Assembly (NCBI RefSeq): GCF_000253115.1
Contig: NC_014145.1
Location: forward strand, 186,001-250,000
Source of the DNA: Thiomonas arsenitoxydans
GTDB lineage: Bacteria > Pseudomonadota > Gammaproteobacteria > Burkholderiales > Burkholderiaceae_C
Direction: 5' to 3'
Length of the DNA stretch: 64,000 nt
Part shown: positions 1 to 8,188 of the stretch, piece after piece
Numbering within the stretch: position 1 is the stretch's first letter
How the letters are laid out: each line of letters starts with the position of its first letter
Translations under genes and position numbers: made by a program
Notes under the pieces: model-generated
The model's input: only the letters and a program-made list of their open reading frames with translations
Database searches by the model: none
Told to the model about the DNA's origin: nothing

Positions 1-261
1 GCCTATACCTTCTTCATCGTGCGCGGGCTGATGATCGCCGCCAACGCCCCCACGCTGTTCTCGCGCCTGCTGGCCGCATCGGTCACGCTGATTTTTTTCA
101 TCTACGCCTTCGTCAACATGGGCATGGTGTCAGGCATTCTGCCGGTGGTCGGCGTGCCGCTGCCCTTCGTCAGCTATGGCGGCACCGCGCTCATCACCCT
201 CATGCTCGGCGCCGGTATGTTGTTTTCCATCGCCAAATCCAAGCGGTTGGTGCAGAGTTGA
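1..261 (+). CDS. rodA: Rod shape-determining protein RodA, C-terminal part
   Basis: Open from the first base of the window, so only the last 86 residues are visible. They form two hydrophobic segments joined by the conserved PFVSYGGT loop and end in a short basic tail, which is typical of the SEDS glycosyltransferases RodA and FtsW. SEDS proteins polymerise lipid II into peptidoglycan in the inner membrane, RodA for cell elongation. The absence of a long C-terminal extension favours RodA over FtsW. The choice between them is an inference, because the N-terminal part lies outside the window. No terminator is visible in the short gap before the next gene. Confidence 0.8.
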   Translation, partial: AYTFFIVRGLMIAANAPTLFSRLLAASVTLIFFIYAFVNMGMVSGILPVVGVPLPFVSYGGTALITLMLGAGMLFSIAKSKRLVQS

Positions 262-395
262 ACACTCGGTAGTTAGAGATTCGCGCGGGATCATCCATAA
301 ATTCGATATCCGTCAGCCAAAGAAATCCCTGTTTTTGCTGCGCTGCTTCTGCGAATAATTGGCACTCCAATCATCATTACAACTGGAGGAGTCGA

Positions 396-1391
396 ATGAA
401 AATCGCTCGAAGGGGTTTGCCCAAGGGGTGGATAGGAACGTGGCTGTTCGCGCTCGCTGCGGTGACGAGCGCCGCGCAGGCGGCTGTGCTGCCGGGCGCG
501 CTGGTGACGCCGCCCTGGCTGCACGACCACGCGAAGCAGGTGCAGATCGTCGATATCCGCGACAGCCTGGGCTCGCTCACCAACGATCCCAAGTACGCCA
601 CGGTCAATGGGCATAAGGTGCTCGAAGAGGTGGGTGGGCATATTCCGGACGCGCTGTCGGTCAACTTCTGGGGCCTGCGGCAAAAGCATGTGATCGACGG
701 CAAGAAGATCGACTTCATGTTGCCCACGGCCAAGGAGTTTGAACAAACCATGCAGGCCGTGCAACTGGAGCCAGGCAAGCCCATTGTGATCGTGCCTACC
801 GGCGACGACGCCACCTCGCTGCAGGAGGCGGCGTTCTTCGCCTGGGAGCTGCAGGTGTTCGGCGTGCCGCAGGAGCAGATTGCGATTCTCAATGGCGGCA
901 TGCACGCCTGGACATCTGCCGGTTATGACGTGGATACCGACGCCATCGCCCCCATGAGTTCCAGCAAGTGGAAGGCCCGGGCGCCGAACCCGGCGCTGCT
1001 GGCGACAACGGCCGAAGTGCAGGCGGCGCAGCGTGCGCATGGTCTGCTGCTGGACGCGCGCCCGTTGGCTCAGATCGCGGGCCTCGAGCGCACGCCCGTG
1101 GTGCCGGCTGCCGGAAGACTGGCCGGCGCCTCTCCCCTGCCCGCCGAGCTGTTTTATCGCAACGCGGATGATGGCTCCTGGCGGTTTATCTCTGCGCACG
1201 TCTACCGCAAGGTGCTGGCTGGTGGCGGCGTGCAGCGCGTCGCTCCGGGCATCGTGTACTGCAACACCGGGCAGTACGCGGCTGGCGCCTGGTTCGTGAT
1301 CGACCGCATCATGGGGCGCAAGGGTCTGCGCGAATACCCCGGCGGCATGAACGAGTGGGAGCAGCGCGGCCTGCCCGTGGTCAGTTTCTGA
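396..1391 (+). CDS. Periplasmic sulfurtransferase with two rhodanese domains
   Basis: 331 residues with an N-terminal signal peptide (about residues 1-29, ending AAQAA), so probably periplasmic. Two rhodanese-like halves can be seen (about 35-165 and 180-325). The second carries the active-site loop CNTGQYA with Cys289, expected to hold a persulfide during sulfur transfer. The corresponding loop of the first half has no cysteine, as in typical tandem rhodaneses where the N-terminal domain is inactive. The ATG is preceded by a strong ribosome site, GGAGGAG. The next gene encodes a secreted DsrE-like protein, so the two may pass sulfane sulfur between them. The donor and acceptor are unknown; 3-mercaptopyruvate or thiosulfate are family precedents only. 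Confidence 0.85.
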   Translation: MKIARRGLPKGWIGTWLFALAAVTSAAQAAVLPGALVTPPWLHDHAKQVQIVDIRDSLGSLTNDPKYATVNGHKVLEEVGGHIPDALSVNFWGLRQKHVIDGKKIDFMLPTAKEFEQTMQAVQLEPGKPIVIVPTGDDATSLQEAAFFAWELQVFGVPQEQIAILNGGMHAWTSAGYDVDTDAIAPMSSSKWKARAPNPALLATTAEVQAAQRAHGLLLDARPLAQIAGLERTPVVPAAGRLAGASPLPAELFYRNADDGSWRFISAHVYRKVLAGGGVQRVAPGIVYCNTGQYAAGAWFVIDRIMGRKGLREYPGGMNEWEQRGLPVVSF

Positions 1392-1557
1392 GCGCCCGTT
1401 TGCGTAGGGCTTGCCGCGTGCCGGGCGGCCCTGCGCAAAGTGCGTCGGCAAGTGGCGACCAACAGCCGGTGACGGGGGATACACCCTGATGCAAATACCG
1501 TCGTCAACGCGTGATAAAAAGCATTAAAAACATTCAATCCATACCGAGGAGACAAAC

Positions 1558-2076
1558 ATGATTCATACCCCCCTTCACCGCCAGCTGATGCGCCCTGCGC
1601 GCCATCTGACTCTGGCTTTTGCCCTGCTGGGCGCCGGTCTGATGCAGGCACAGGCGGCCAATCCGTCGATGCTGAACGACTTCAAGTTCGACGCGCCGAC
1701 CTACATTCACAAGCTGCCGTTCGCCAAATACGACGTGGTGTTGCAAGTCAGCGAAGATGAACCCGCCCGCTGGGATCTGGTGCTCAACAACGCGCAGAAC
1801 ATTCTCGACGCCGTGGGCCAGGAAAATGCGCGCGTAGTGGTGGTGGCCTATGGCCCGGGGCTGAAGATGCTGTTCAAGAACAGCCCGGAGGCCAAGCGCA
1901 TTTCCTCGTTGAACGATGAAGGCATCGAATTCGACGCTTGCCACAACACCATGGAAGGCATGGCGAAAAAACTCGGCCACCTGCCGGTACTGGTGCCGCA
2001 AGCGGTCATCGTGCCCGCCGGGGTGTTGCGCATCATGCAGCTCGAACACGCGGGGTTTGAATACATCAAACCCTGA
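1558..2076 (+). CDS. Secreted DsrE/DsrF-like sulfur-relay protein
   Basis: 172 residues: a signal peptide to about residue 33 (AQA cleavage site) followed by one DsrE-fold domain. The domain shows the family pattern of a hydrophobic strand (VVVVAYGPGL), an acidic loop and a single conserved cysteine in FDACHNT (Cys128). Cytoplasmic DsrE proteins carry sulfur on this cysteine. Here the protein is exported, matching the periplasmic rhodanese gene 166 bases upstream. GAGGAG sits before the ATG. Co-transcription with the rhodanese gene is likely but no promoter was identified. Its role as a sulfur carrier is an inference from family and context. Confidence 0.75.
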   Translation: MIHTPLHRQLMRPARHLTLAFALLGAGLMQAQAANPSMLNDFKFDAPTYIHKLPFAKYDVVLQVSEDEPARWDLVLNNAQNILDAVGQENARVVVVAYGPGLKMLFKNSPEAKRISSLNDEGIEFDACHNTMEGMAKKLGHLPVLVPQAVIVPAGVLRIMQLEHAGFEYIKP

Positions 2077-2134
2077 CGTGACGGGCTGATTGTTTTCGCG
2101 GCTTTGGCAGGTCTGTAGGGCCGATCTGCACGAT

Positions 2135-2491
2135 TCAAGTAACCCCTTGCGCGGGCTGCGCTGCGGCATTAACGGTCTCTTGCAGGCGGGTCGGCTCGAC
2201 CTGTGCGAAAGCGATCAAGCCCTGCAGCGCGGCCACATAGGCCAGCAGTGCCTCACGACCCGTAGTCGTTAGCGAGTAGACGGTTTGCGGGCGTGGTCCG
2301 TCGGTGATCTTGTGTGCCTGCACATAGTCCGCGGCGAGCAGCTTTTTCAAGTGGGCATCGAGGTTTCCGTCAGACACCCCGATCAGGCGCTTGAGGTCGG
2401 AGAACGTGGCTTGTCCCGCACCAGCCAGATAGGCCGCGATCTGCGTGCGCAGCGGCTGGTGCAGCAAGGGATCAAGGGCGTCGATGCTCAC
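2135..2491 (-). CDS. Winged-helix transcriptional regulator (HTH_34/ArsR-like)
   Basis: 118 residues beginning at a GTG whose first bases overlap the stop of the upstream lipoprotein gene (GTGA), indicating translational coupling. The N-terminal half is a compact winged helix (TFSDLKRLIGVSDGNLDAHL, then a basic wing with GPRPQTVYSLT) and the C-terminal half is a helix suited to dimerisation. It is the last gene of a three-gene operon (membrane protein, lipoprotein, regulator). Two near-identical palindromes cover that operon's promoter, so autorepression is likely. A much longer open frame runs upstream in the same phase, but it crosses the two real genes and was not used as the start. Confidence 0.8.
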   Translation of the reverse strand: MSIDALDPLLHQPLRTQIAAYLAGAGQATFSDLKRLIGVSDGNLDAHLKKLLAADYVQAHKITDGPRPQTVYSLTTTGREALLAYVAALQGLIAFAQVEPTRLQETVNAAAQPAQGVT

Positions 2492-2907
2492 GGCGCGGGC
2501 GGATTCAGTGCGTCCATCTCGAGGTGCAGCACGGCGGCATCTTTTCCGTCCTTGCCGGGGATGTGCATCTGGAATTGGGTCTTGAGCATCTGGTCCCAGG
2601 GCATCCAGTGCTGGCCGTCCAGGCTGGCGTATTGCCGGTAGCCATAAATGCCGCGCTTGAGCACGATGTGCAGGGTGGATTCGGCGCCCCGGGTGAAGGC
2701 GCTGCCGTCCACCACGGTGCGGATGGGCAGCGGCGTCCCGGCGGGGAAGTACAGCACATAGGCGTCGCCGCTGGGTAGCGGCTGACCAATGGTGACCACG
2801 GGCAACTTGGACGTTTCGGCGGCCGTGGGAGCGGGGCCGGGGGGCAGGCTGCTGCAGGCCGCCAGCGAGGCGCTGGCGAGCAGTAGAGGCAAGAGCAGGT
2901 TTCGCAT
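2488..2907 (-). CDS. Small lipoprotein of the winged-helix regulator operon
   Basis: 139 residues with a lipoprotein signal peptide (hydrophobic stretch, then LAAC, cysteine near residue 18). The mature part is rich in beta strands and has no domain I can name. The ATG at 2907 has GGAG eight bases upstream, whereas the TTG just before it has poorer spacing. Its C-terminal half resembles the C-terminal region of the preceding membrane protein (both have a KRP/KRG element, Q-W/Y-R-Y and a repeated polar strand pattern), suggesting related extracytoplasmic domains. It sits between the membrane protein and the regulator gene and overlaps the latter by four bases. Function unknown. Confidence 0.7.
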   Translation of the reverse strand: MRNLLLPLLLASASLAACSSLPPGPAPTAAETSKLPVVTIGQPLPSGDAYVLYFPAGTPLPIRTVVDGSAFTRGAESTLHIVLKRGIYGYRQYASLDGQHWMPWDQMLKTQFQMHIPGKDGKDAAVLHLEMDALNPPAP

Positions 2908-2940
2908 CAAAAACTCCAGTTGGGGTTGAAAGAGGGCGGA

Positions 2941-3990
2941 TCAGGACGGGGCGCGTGCGGTCATATTCACCACCAGCCCGATTTGCAACTGCGGGCCGAT
3001 GCCCGGTTGCAGCGTGGCGCGCATCCAGGGAATGAGCAGGGCCGTTGGATAGCCTTCGTGCTGCCACGGACCTGCGGGGTAGCGCCATTGCCCCGTCGGC
3101 CGACCGTGTTCGACCAGCACTTCCACCGGGCGTTTGAGTACCAAGGGCAGCACCGAACTGGCGCTGGGAGAAAAGGCATCGCCCGACACCTCGACGTGCA
3201 CCGGTATGGACAGCCCGGCAGGCAGCAGCAGGGTCTGCCGCGTCAGCGGATTGCGGGCATATTCCTGCAAAGTCTGCAGCGGCGCGGCGGCGGGCTGCTG
3301 CGCGTCGGCCAGACGCTGTGCCATCAGCGGCGGGACAAGCACCACGCCCAGCCAGAGCAGCAGCTTGGCGCTGCGCAGCCAAAACGGTGTCGACGTTGCA
3401 TGCCTTTGGCCCTGCAGCAGGGCGAGCAGCGGCATTCCGAGGCCGAAGGCGGCTGCGGCCAGGTACTGCAAGGACTGTGCATCCAGACGAAACAGCACCG
3501 AGCAGACCCCGAGGGCGATGAGCAGACCGCCGACCCACTCGACCGTCTGCTCCGAAAACAGGCCGTGCACATACAGACCCAGGCCGACGAGCACCAGCCA
3601 AAGGGGGAAGACGAGGTAGGCGCCGCCAAAGAAAAAGGTGGCGAAGGTGCCCAGCACGCCGGCCGACAGCAGCAGCCACCACACCTTGAGCACCTGGCGA
3701 TGGATGAACGACCAGAGCTCGTCGCGCGCCAGCTTGGCTCGCCGTGTGAGCTGCCAGTCCAGCAGGCTGACCGCACCGAGCAGCAGGGACATCAGTCCCA
3801 GCCAGGCCATGGCGCGCGTTGCGGGGTCGGGGATCTGATCGGCGGTCAACAGGTGGTTGCTGACCAGGGCCAAACCGCCAAAGCTCGTCCCCCACAGAAT
3901 CAGGCTATGAGACTCCAGGCGCAGACTACGCTGCCCGGCGCCCAGCATGGCGTGGATGCTGTCGAGCTGCTGTGAGGCGATGGATGGCAT
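2941..3990 (-). CDS. Polytopic membrane protein with extracytoplasmic C-terminal domain
   Basis: 349 residues from the ATG at 3990, which has AGGGAG just upstream. About six hydrophobic segments occupy residues 30-235. A soluble C-terminal domain of about 110 residues follows and is probably periplasmic. I recognise no enzyme motif. It heads the operon with a lipoprotein and a winged-helix regulator. This arrangement of a small regulator with a membrane protein of unknown function recurs in proteobacteria (recalled, not checked). The start codon lies 15 bases beyond a tandem palindrome that occupies the promoter. An envelope-sensing or transport role is a guess. Confidence 0.65.
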   Translation of the reverse strand: MPSIASQQLDSIHAMLGAGQRSLRLESHSLILWGTSFGGLALVSNHLLTADQIPDPATRAMAWLGLMSLLLGAVSLLDWQLTRRAKLARDELWSFIHRQVLKVWWLLLSAGVLGTFATFFFGGAYLVFPLWLVLVGLGLYVHGLFSEQTVEWVGGLLIALGVCSVLFRLDAQSLQYLAAAAFGLGMPLLALLQGQRHATSTPFWLRSAKLLLWLGVVLVPPLMAQRLADAQQPAAAPLQTLQEYARNPLTRQTLLLPAGLSIPVHVEVSGDAFSPSASSVLPLVLKRPVEVLVEHGRPTGQWRYPAGPWQHEGYPTALLIPWMRATLQPGIGPQLQIGLVVNMTARAPS

Positions 3991-4005
3991 GCGATCTCCC
4001 TGAAT

Positions 4006-4050
4006 CACTCTGTTTCGCAGAGCTTAGTACTCTGCGAAACAGAGTGTCAA
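4006..4050 (-). promoter_or_regulatory. Promoter with two palindromic operators
   Basis: Reading the minus strand, a perfect -35 hexamer TTGACA (4050-4045) is followed by the palindrome CTCTG-CGAAA/TTTCG-CAGAG (4044-4030), a seven-base gap that can hold the -10 box (TACTAA), and a second copy of the palindrome (4022-4008). The centres are 22 bp apart, two helical turns. The 17-bp arms 4006-4022 and 4030-4046 are also perfect inverted repeats of each other. One site lies between -35 and -10 and the other over the probable start point, a classical repressor layout. The winged-helix protein encoded by the operon is the obvious candidate ligand. Confidence 0.75.
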
Positions 4051-4067
4051 GCGGAGATTCGCCGAAG

Positions 4068-5432
4068 TCAGGCGTTTTTCAGGCCTGTGAGCGCGTCGTC
4101 AAAGGCGTTGATCAGCGCATCTGCATCGGCTTCGGTGTGCGCCGGGCTGGCCAGCAGCATGTTGTGGAAGGGGGTCAGCAGCACGCCGCGATTGAGCAGC
4201 GCCAGCTGCAGCGCGGGCTCCAGCGCGTCGTCGAAGGCGGCGCGGGCCTCGCTGCCGTTGCGCGGGCGTTTCGGTGCGAACTGCACTTCGCAGCGCGCGC
4301 CGATGCGCGTCACCGTCCAGCGCAAACCGTGGTTCGCGATCACGCGTTCCAGCCCGTCGGCCACACGGTTGGCAATGGTGAACATCTGGGCGTAGGCGGC
4401 CTCGGTCATCACGTCGGCCAGCATGGTGCGCATCAGTCGCAGGGTGAGCAGCCCCGCTGACAGGGTGGTGCCGATGCCGGAATGGCCCGGCGGCGATGCG
4501 GTCTTGACGGCTTGCATGCGCGCGCCGACTTGCGTTGTGAAGCCATAGGCCGCGCCGGGCGTACCCCCGGCGATGGGCTTGCCCAGGACGAGCACGTCGG
4601 GCTGCAGATCGTTCGCCCGGCAGTAGCCGCCGGGGCCGCAGGAGATGGTGTGCGTCTCGTCCATCACCAGCAATGCGTCGTGCTCGCGGGTGAGCGCGCG
4701 CACGGCTTCGAGAAAACCGGGCTCGGGCAAGACCATGCCGATATTGGTGAGCACCGGCTCGGTGAGCACGCAGGCGACGTCGCCAGCGGCCAGCGCGGCC
4801 CGCAGGCCGTCGAGGTCGTTGAACTCGACCACGCGGGTGGTGGTGGTGAGGTCGTGGACCTGACCCAGCAGGCTGGGACGGGTGTGGGCGGCCCCCTGCG
4901 CGTCGAGATCGACGAACACATCATCGACCGTGCCGTGATAGCAGCCGTTGAACACCACGATGTGCTGGCGCCCGGTGAGTGCGCGCGCCCAGCGCAGCAC
5001 GAAGCGATTGGCGTCGCTGGCCGTGGCGGTGAACTGCCACATCGGCAGGCCGAAGCGCTGCTCCAGCAGGTCAGCGACTTCAAGCGCGACTGTGGACGGC
5101 AACATGGTGGTGGCACCAAACGCGCCGTGTTCCGCCAGGGTGCGGGCGATGGCTGCGGGGCTGTGGCCGAACATAGCGCCGGTATCGCCCAGACAAAAGT
5201 CGATGATGGCGTGGCCGTCCACATCGAACAATCGGGCGCCCTGCGCCTTGTCCACATAGAGCGGCACGGGCGAGGGTGCATCGGCCATCCAGTGCAGGGG
5301 CACGCCGAACAGAAAGTGGCGCTGCGCCTGCTGGTGCAGCGCGACGCAGCGCGGATGCGCGGCCAGGAAGCGGGCGGCCTCGATCGCGTGAAAGCGGGCA
5401 ACGTGGTCGGCGGGAAGGCTTGTGGGGCTCAT
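4068..5432 (-). CDS. Class III PLP-dependent aminotransferase (glutamate-1-semialdehyde aminomutase-like)
   Basis: 454 residues from the ATG at 5432. Fold-type I aminotransferase features are clear: GCYHGTVDD, the cofactor aspartate in VMDETHTI and the Schiff-base lysine in VLGKPIAGG. Overall it resembles the aspartate/acetylornithine/GSA family rather than hemL itself: the genomic setting is polyamine catabolism and it lies divergent from an agmatinase gene. A likely role is transamination of an amine or omega-amino acid produced in the agmatine/putrescine pathway; the substrate cannot be read from the sequence. The 208 bases between this gene and the agmatinase gene must hold both promoters. 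I saw only a weak 6-bp inverted repeat there (5603-5621). Confidence 0.8.
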   Translation of the reverse strand: MSPTSLPADHVARFHAIEAARFLAAHPRCVALHQQAQRHFLFGVPLHWMADAPSPVPLYVDKAQGARLFDVDGHAIIDFCLGDTGAMFGHSPAAIARTLAEHGAFGATTMLPSTVALEVADLLEQRFGLPMWQFTATASDANRFVLRWARALTGRQHIVVFNGCYHGTVDDVFVDLDAQGAAHTRPSLLGQVHDLTTTTRVVEFNDLDGLRAALAAGDVACVLTEPVLTNIGMVLPEPGFLEAVRALTREHDALLVMDETHTISCGPGGYCRANDLQPDVLVLGKPIAGGTPGAAYGFTTQVGARMQAVKTASPPGHSGIGTTLSAGLLTLRLMRTMLADVMTEAAYAQMFTIANRVADGLERVIANHGLRWTVTRIGARCEVQFAPKRPRNGSEARAAFDDALEPALQLALLNRGVLLTPFHNMLLASPAHTEADADALINAFDDALTGLKNA

Positions 5433-5640
5433 GACGGTGGGCGCTGGAAAACGCGATGGAAAGCGGCCGACGCGCAGTATCGCCAAGCCTGCGAGCGTCT
5501 GGCAAGCCCCGAAATGGCCCCGCGCGCGGTGGGCGAAGTGGTTCTATCGTTCCTGAAAAAATGTCGATATGGTTCAGACCGCTTGCAGGGCTTCATTGGC
5601 GTGGACTGAACTTCGCAGTCCGTTCACTCATTCGAAAAAC

Positions 5641-6594
5641 ATGGTTCAACACGCTTTTGCCTATCTGTCACAGCAACGGTTTCTCGGCGCAGCAGCCAGC
5701 GCCGAGAATGCGCCGACGCCCCGCTTCGGCGTGGCCGGCGTGGCCTGGGACGGGGCGGTGACCAACCGCCCCGGCGCCCGATTCGGGCCGAACGCCATCC
5801 GCCAGGCCAGCCAGATGCTGTGCGATGCCACGCACCCGTTTTTCGATCTTTCGCCCACCGCAGATCTGTGCGATCACGGCGATCTGTATCTGCCCAACAC
5901 CAGCCTGGAGACGATGCGCGCCGCGCTCGAAGCCCAGGCGCGAACACTCTTGGCGCGTCAGCACATGGTGTGGCTGGGTGGCGATCATTCCATCACCCTG
6001 TCGCTGCTGCGCGCCCTGCGCGCGGTGCATGGCCAGCCGCTGGCGGTGCTGCATTTCGATGCGCATTGCGACACCTGGACCGACCACTTCGGCGAGCCAT
6101 CGGGGCACGGCACCTGGGTTTACGAGGCGGTGCAGGAAGGGCTGGTGGTGCCGCAGGGTGTTGTGCAGGTGGGCATCCGCTCGGCCGCCGAGCGCGCCGC
6201 GCGCGAGTACGTCAACACCATCGGTGGCCGGGTGATCACCGCGCGCGAACTGCGCGGCCTGGAGAGCCCGTCGCAGCTCGCACCCATCACCGCCGACATC
6301 CGCGCCCGATTGGCCGCGAGCAATGCCCCGGTGTATGTCACGCTCGACATCGACTGTCTCGACCCCGCCTTCGCCCCCGGCACCGGCACGCCCGAGCCCG
6401 GCGGCTTGAGCAGCGCGCAGGTGCTGTCGCTGCTTGAAGAGTTGTGCGCCATGCAGCTGCCCTTTGTCGGCATGGACTGCGTGGAGGTGTCGCCGCCCTA
6501 CGACCACGCCGAACTCACCTCCAATATCGCGGCGCTGTGCGTCTGGACTTATCTGTGCGCGCGGCTCGCTTCTGAAAAAACTGTCTCCCCCTGA
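5641..6594 (+). CDS. speB: Agmatinase or related guanidino-amine ureohydrolase
   Basis: 317 residues of the arginase/agmatinase family. The Mn-binding motifs are present in order: GGDHSIT (first His ligand), DAHCDTW (Asp/His ligands) and DIDCLDPAFAPGTGTPEPGG (Asp ligands). The enzyme hydrolyses a guanidino amine to urea plus amine, for agmatine giving putrescine. Guanidinobutyrase is a close alternative that sequence alone does not exclude, and it would give GABA, also degraded here. The ATG at 5641 was chosen because the family's N-terminus begins close to it; an upstream in-frame start at 5569 would add 24 unrelated residues. The oxidase gene puuB follows after 18 bases, so the two are probably co-transcribed. 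Confidence 0.85.
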   Translation: MVQHAFAYLSQQRFLGAAASAENAPTPRFGVAGVAWDGAVTNRPGARFGPNAIRQASQMLCDATHPFFDLSPTADLCDHGDLYLPNTSLETMRAALEAQARTLLARQHMVWLGGDHSITLSLLRALRAVHGQPLAVLHFDAHCDTWTDHFGEPSGHGTWVYEAVQEGLVVPQGVVQVGIRSAAERAAREYVNTIGGRVITARELRGLESPSQLAPITADIRARLAASNAPVYVTLDIDCLDPAFAPGTGTPEPGGLSSAQVLSLLEELCAMQLPFVGMDCVEVSPPYDHAELTSNIAALCVWTYLCARLASEKTVSP

Positions 6595-6612
6595 CCCGGA
6601 AGGATCCCGCGC

Positions 6613-7926
6613 ATGATGCGGCTGGAACAACAGGCGCAGCGCCTGATCGAGAACTCGTACTACGTCGACTCCGCGCAGGCCGCGCCGCGCCATGTGCCCC
6701 TGCAGGGCGAGGTGCAGGCGGATGTGTGTATCGTCGGCGGCGGTCTGGCCGGGCTTTCGGCCGCGCTGGAACTGCGCAAGCGCGGCATGCAGGTGGTGTT
6801 GCTCGAAGGGCGACACATCGGCTGGGGCGCTTCGGGCCGCAACGGCGGCCAGGCGCTGGCGGGCTACGCCAGCGAGATGGAGCCGTTCGAGCGCCAGCTC
6901 GGCGCCAAGAGCGCGCACTTTGCCTGGGAAATGTCGCTCGACGCCATTCGCCTGCTGCGCGAACGCATCGCCCAATACGCCATCGACTGCGACTGGACGC
7001 CCGGGGTGATGAGCGTAGCGGTCACTCCCAAGAAAGCTCGCGCGCTGCATGCCTGGGCCGAACATATGCAGCGCGAATACGGCTACACCCATCTGCAGAG
7101 CTTCGACGCGCAGCAGACCCGCAGCCTCATCGCCAGCAAACGCTATTGCGCCGCAGTGCTCGACGATTTCGGCGGCCACCTGCACCCGCTCAACTACACC
7201 TTGGGACTCGGCCGCGCCGCTCTCAACGCCGGGGTGGTGCTGCACGAGCAATCGCCCGTGATCAGCGTCAAACCCGCGGCGCAGGCCGGTGGCGGCAAGG
7301 CCCAGGTGCAAACTGCGCAGGGCAGCGTGCGCGCGCGCCATGTGCTGCTTGCGGGCAATGTTCAGCTTGGCGATGTGGCGCCGCGGCTGTCCCGGCGCAT
7401 CATGCCCGTGGGCACTTACATCATCGCCACCGAAGCGCTCGGCGCGCAGCGAGCGAAGTCTCTGGTGCGCAACCGCGCCTGCGTGTGCGACACCCAGTTC
7501 GTGCTCGACTATTACCGTCTCACCGGTGACGACCGTCTGCTGTTCGGCGGCCGGGTGAGCTATTCCACCGCCACCCCGCGCGATCTGGCGGCCACCATGC
7601 GCCGCAGCATGCTGGCGGTGTATCCGCAACTCAGCGACGTGAAGATCACCCATGCCTGGGGCGGCTTTGTCGACATCACCATGAACCGCGCGCCCGACTT
7701 TGGTCGCATCGCCCCGGACGTGCTGTATCTGCAGGGGTTCTCCGGCCACGGTCTGGCGCTCACCGGCATGGCGGGGCAGCTGGCCGCCGAGGCCATCGCC
7801 GGACAGGCCGAGCGCTTCGACCTGTTCACCCGTCTGCGCCACAAACCCTTCCCCGGCGGCGATCTGCTGCGCACCCCCGCGCTGGTGCTGGGCATGCTCT
7901 GGTACCGGCTGCGCGATCTGGTTTGA
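6613..7926 (+). CDS. puuB: FAD-dependent gamma-glutamylputrescine oxidase
   Basis: 437 residues of the DAO/DadA superfamily. The FAD-binding Rossmann motif is near the N-terminus (VCIVGGGLAGLSAA, from about residue 39), followed by WGASGRNGGQ, and the C-terminal FAD-contacting motif is GFSGHGLALTG. In the Puu pathway this enzyme oxidises gamma-glutamylputrescine to gamma-glutamyl-gamma-aminobutyraldehyde, releasing ammonia and hydrogen peroxide. puuA, puuC and puuD are all in this window, which supports the assignment. Unlike the E. coli arrangement, it is separated from those genes by a LIV-type transporter and is paired with the agmatinase gene. It could act on another amine, such as free putrescine. 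Confidence 0.82.
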   Translation: MMRLEQQAQRLIENSYYVDSAQAAPRHVPLQGEVQADVCIVGGGLAGLSAALELRKRGMQVVLLEGRHIGWGASGRNGGQALAGYASEMEPFERQLGAKSAHFAWEMSLDAIRLLRERIAQYAIDCDWTPGVMSVAVTPKKARALHAWAEHMQREYGYTHLQSFDAQQTRSLIASKRYCAAVLDDFGGHLHPLNYTLGLGRAALNAGVVLHEQSPVISVKPAAQAGGGKAQVQTAQGSVRARHVLLAGNVQLGDVAPRLSRRIMPVGTYIIATEALGAQRAKSLVRNRACVCDTQFVLDYYRLTGDDRLLFGGRVSYSTATPRDLAATMRRSMLAVYPQLSDVKITHAWGGFVDITMNRAPDFGRIAPDVLYLQGFSGHGLALTGMAGQLAAEAIAGQAERFDLFTRLRHKPFPGGDLLRTPALVLGMLWYRLRDLV

Positions 7927-8188
7927 GGAAGGCTTAGCCGCTCTGCGGCGTCGGTGCTTGATTCCCCAAACTCAAGGCAAAACACCTTCGCCCTGCTGGC
8001 GATTTCTGCGGGTACACCCTCGTTGTTTGGCGAAGTTTTTCACCGCGCTATAACGTGCGCTCACACGGGTTACATGTGGTTTCAATTCATCCCGGTTCCT
8101 CCTCTATCTCTTTTCCAGGCGCCTCCCTATAGTCGTCGAAGTTCGCAAAAAACGTCATTTCAGTTCGTTGACACCACAGGAGACAGGC
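7927..8188. other. Intergenic region before the LIV-type transporter
   Basis: 262 bases without a convincing gene. The puuB stop is at the left edge, and AGGAGA, a strong ribosome site for the next gene, is at the right edge. The sequence becomes AT-richer around 8050-8170, as expected of a promoter region, but I could not settle on a promoter or terminator. Confidence 0.4.

Noticed and set aside
2135..3895. 586-codon open frame on the minus strand
   Set aside because: Only its last 118 codons are a real gene (winged-helix regulator). The rest runs in the wrong phase over the lipoprotein and membrane protein genes and has the Arg/Ala/Gly-rich composition of a GC-rich shadow frame.
4068..5432. 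Assignment as hemL (glutamate-1-semialdehyde aminomutase)
   Set aside because: General fold similarity only. The divergent agmatinase and polyamine context point to a catabolic aminotransferase, so no symbol was given.
5603..5621. GGACTG/CAGTCC inverted repeat upstream of the agmatinase gene as an operator
   Set aside because: Only six base pairs, not placed convincingly relative to a promoter; could easily be chance.
5668..7842. 724-codon minus-strand open frame opposite speB and puuB
   Set aside because: Shadow of two well-supported plus-strand genes; composition is Gly/His/Arg/Ala-rich with no recognisable domain.
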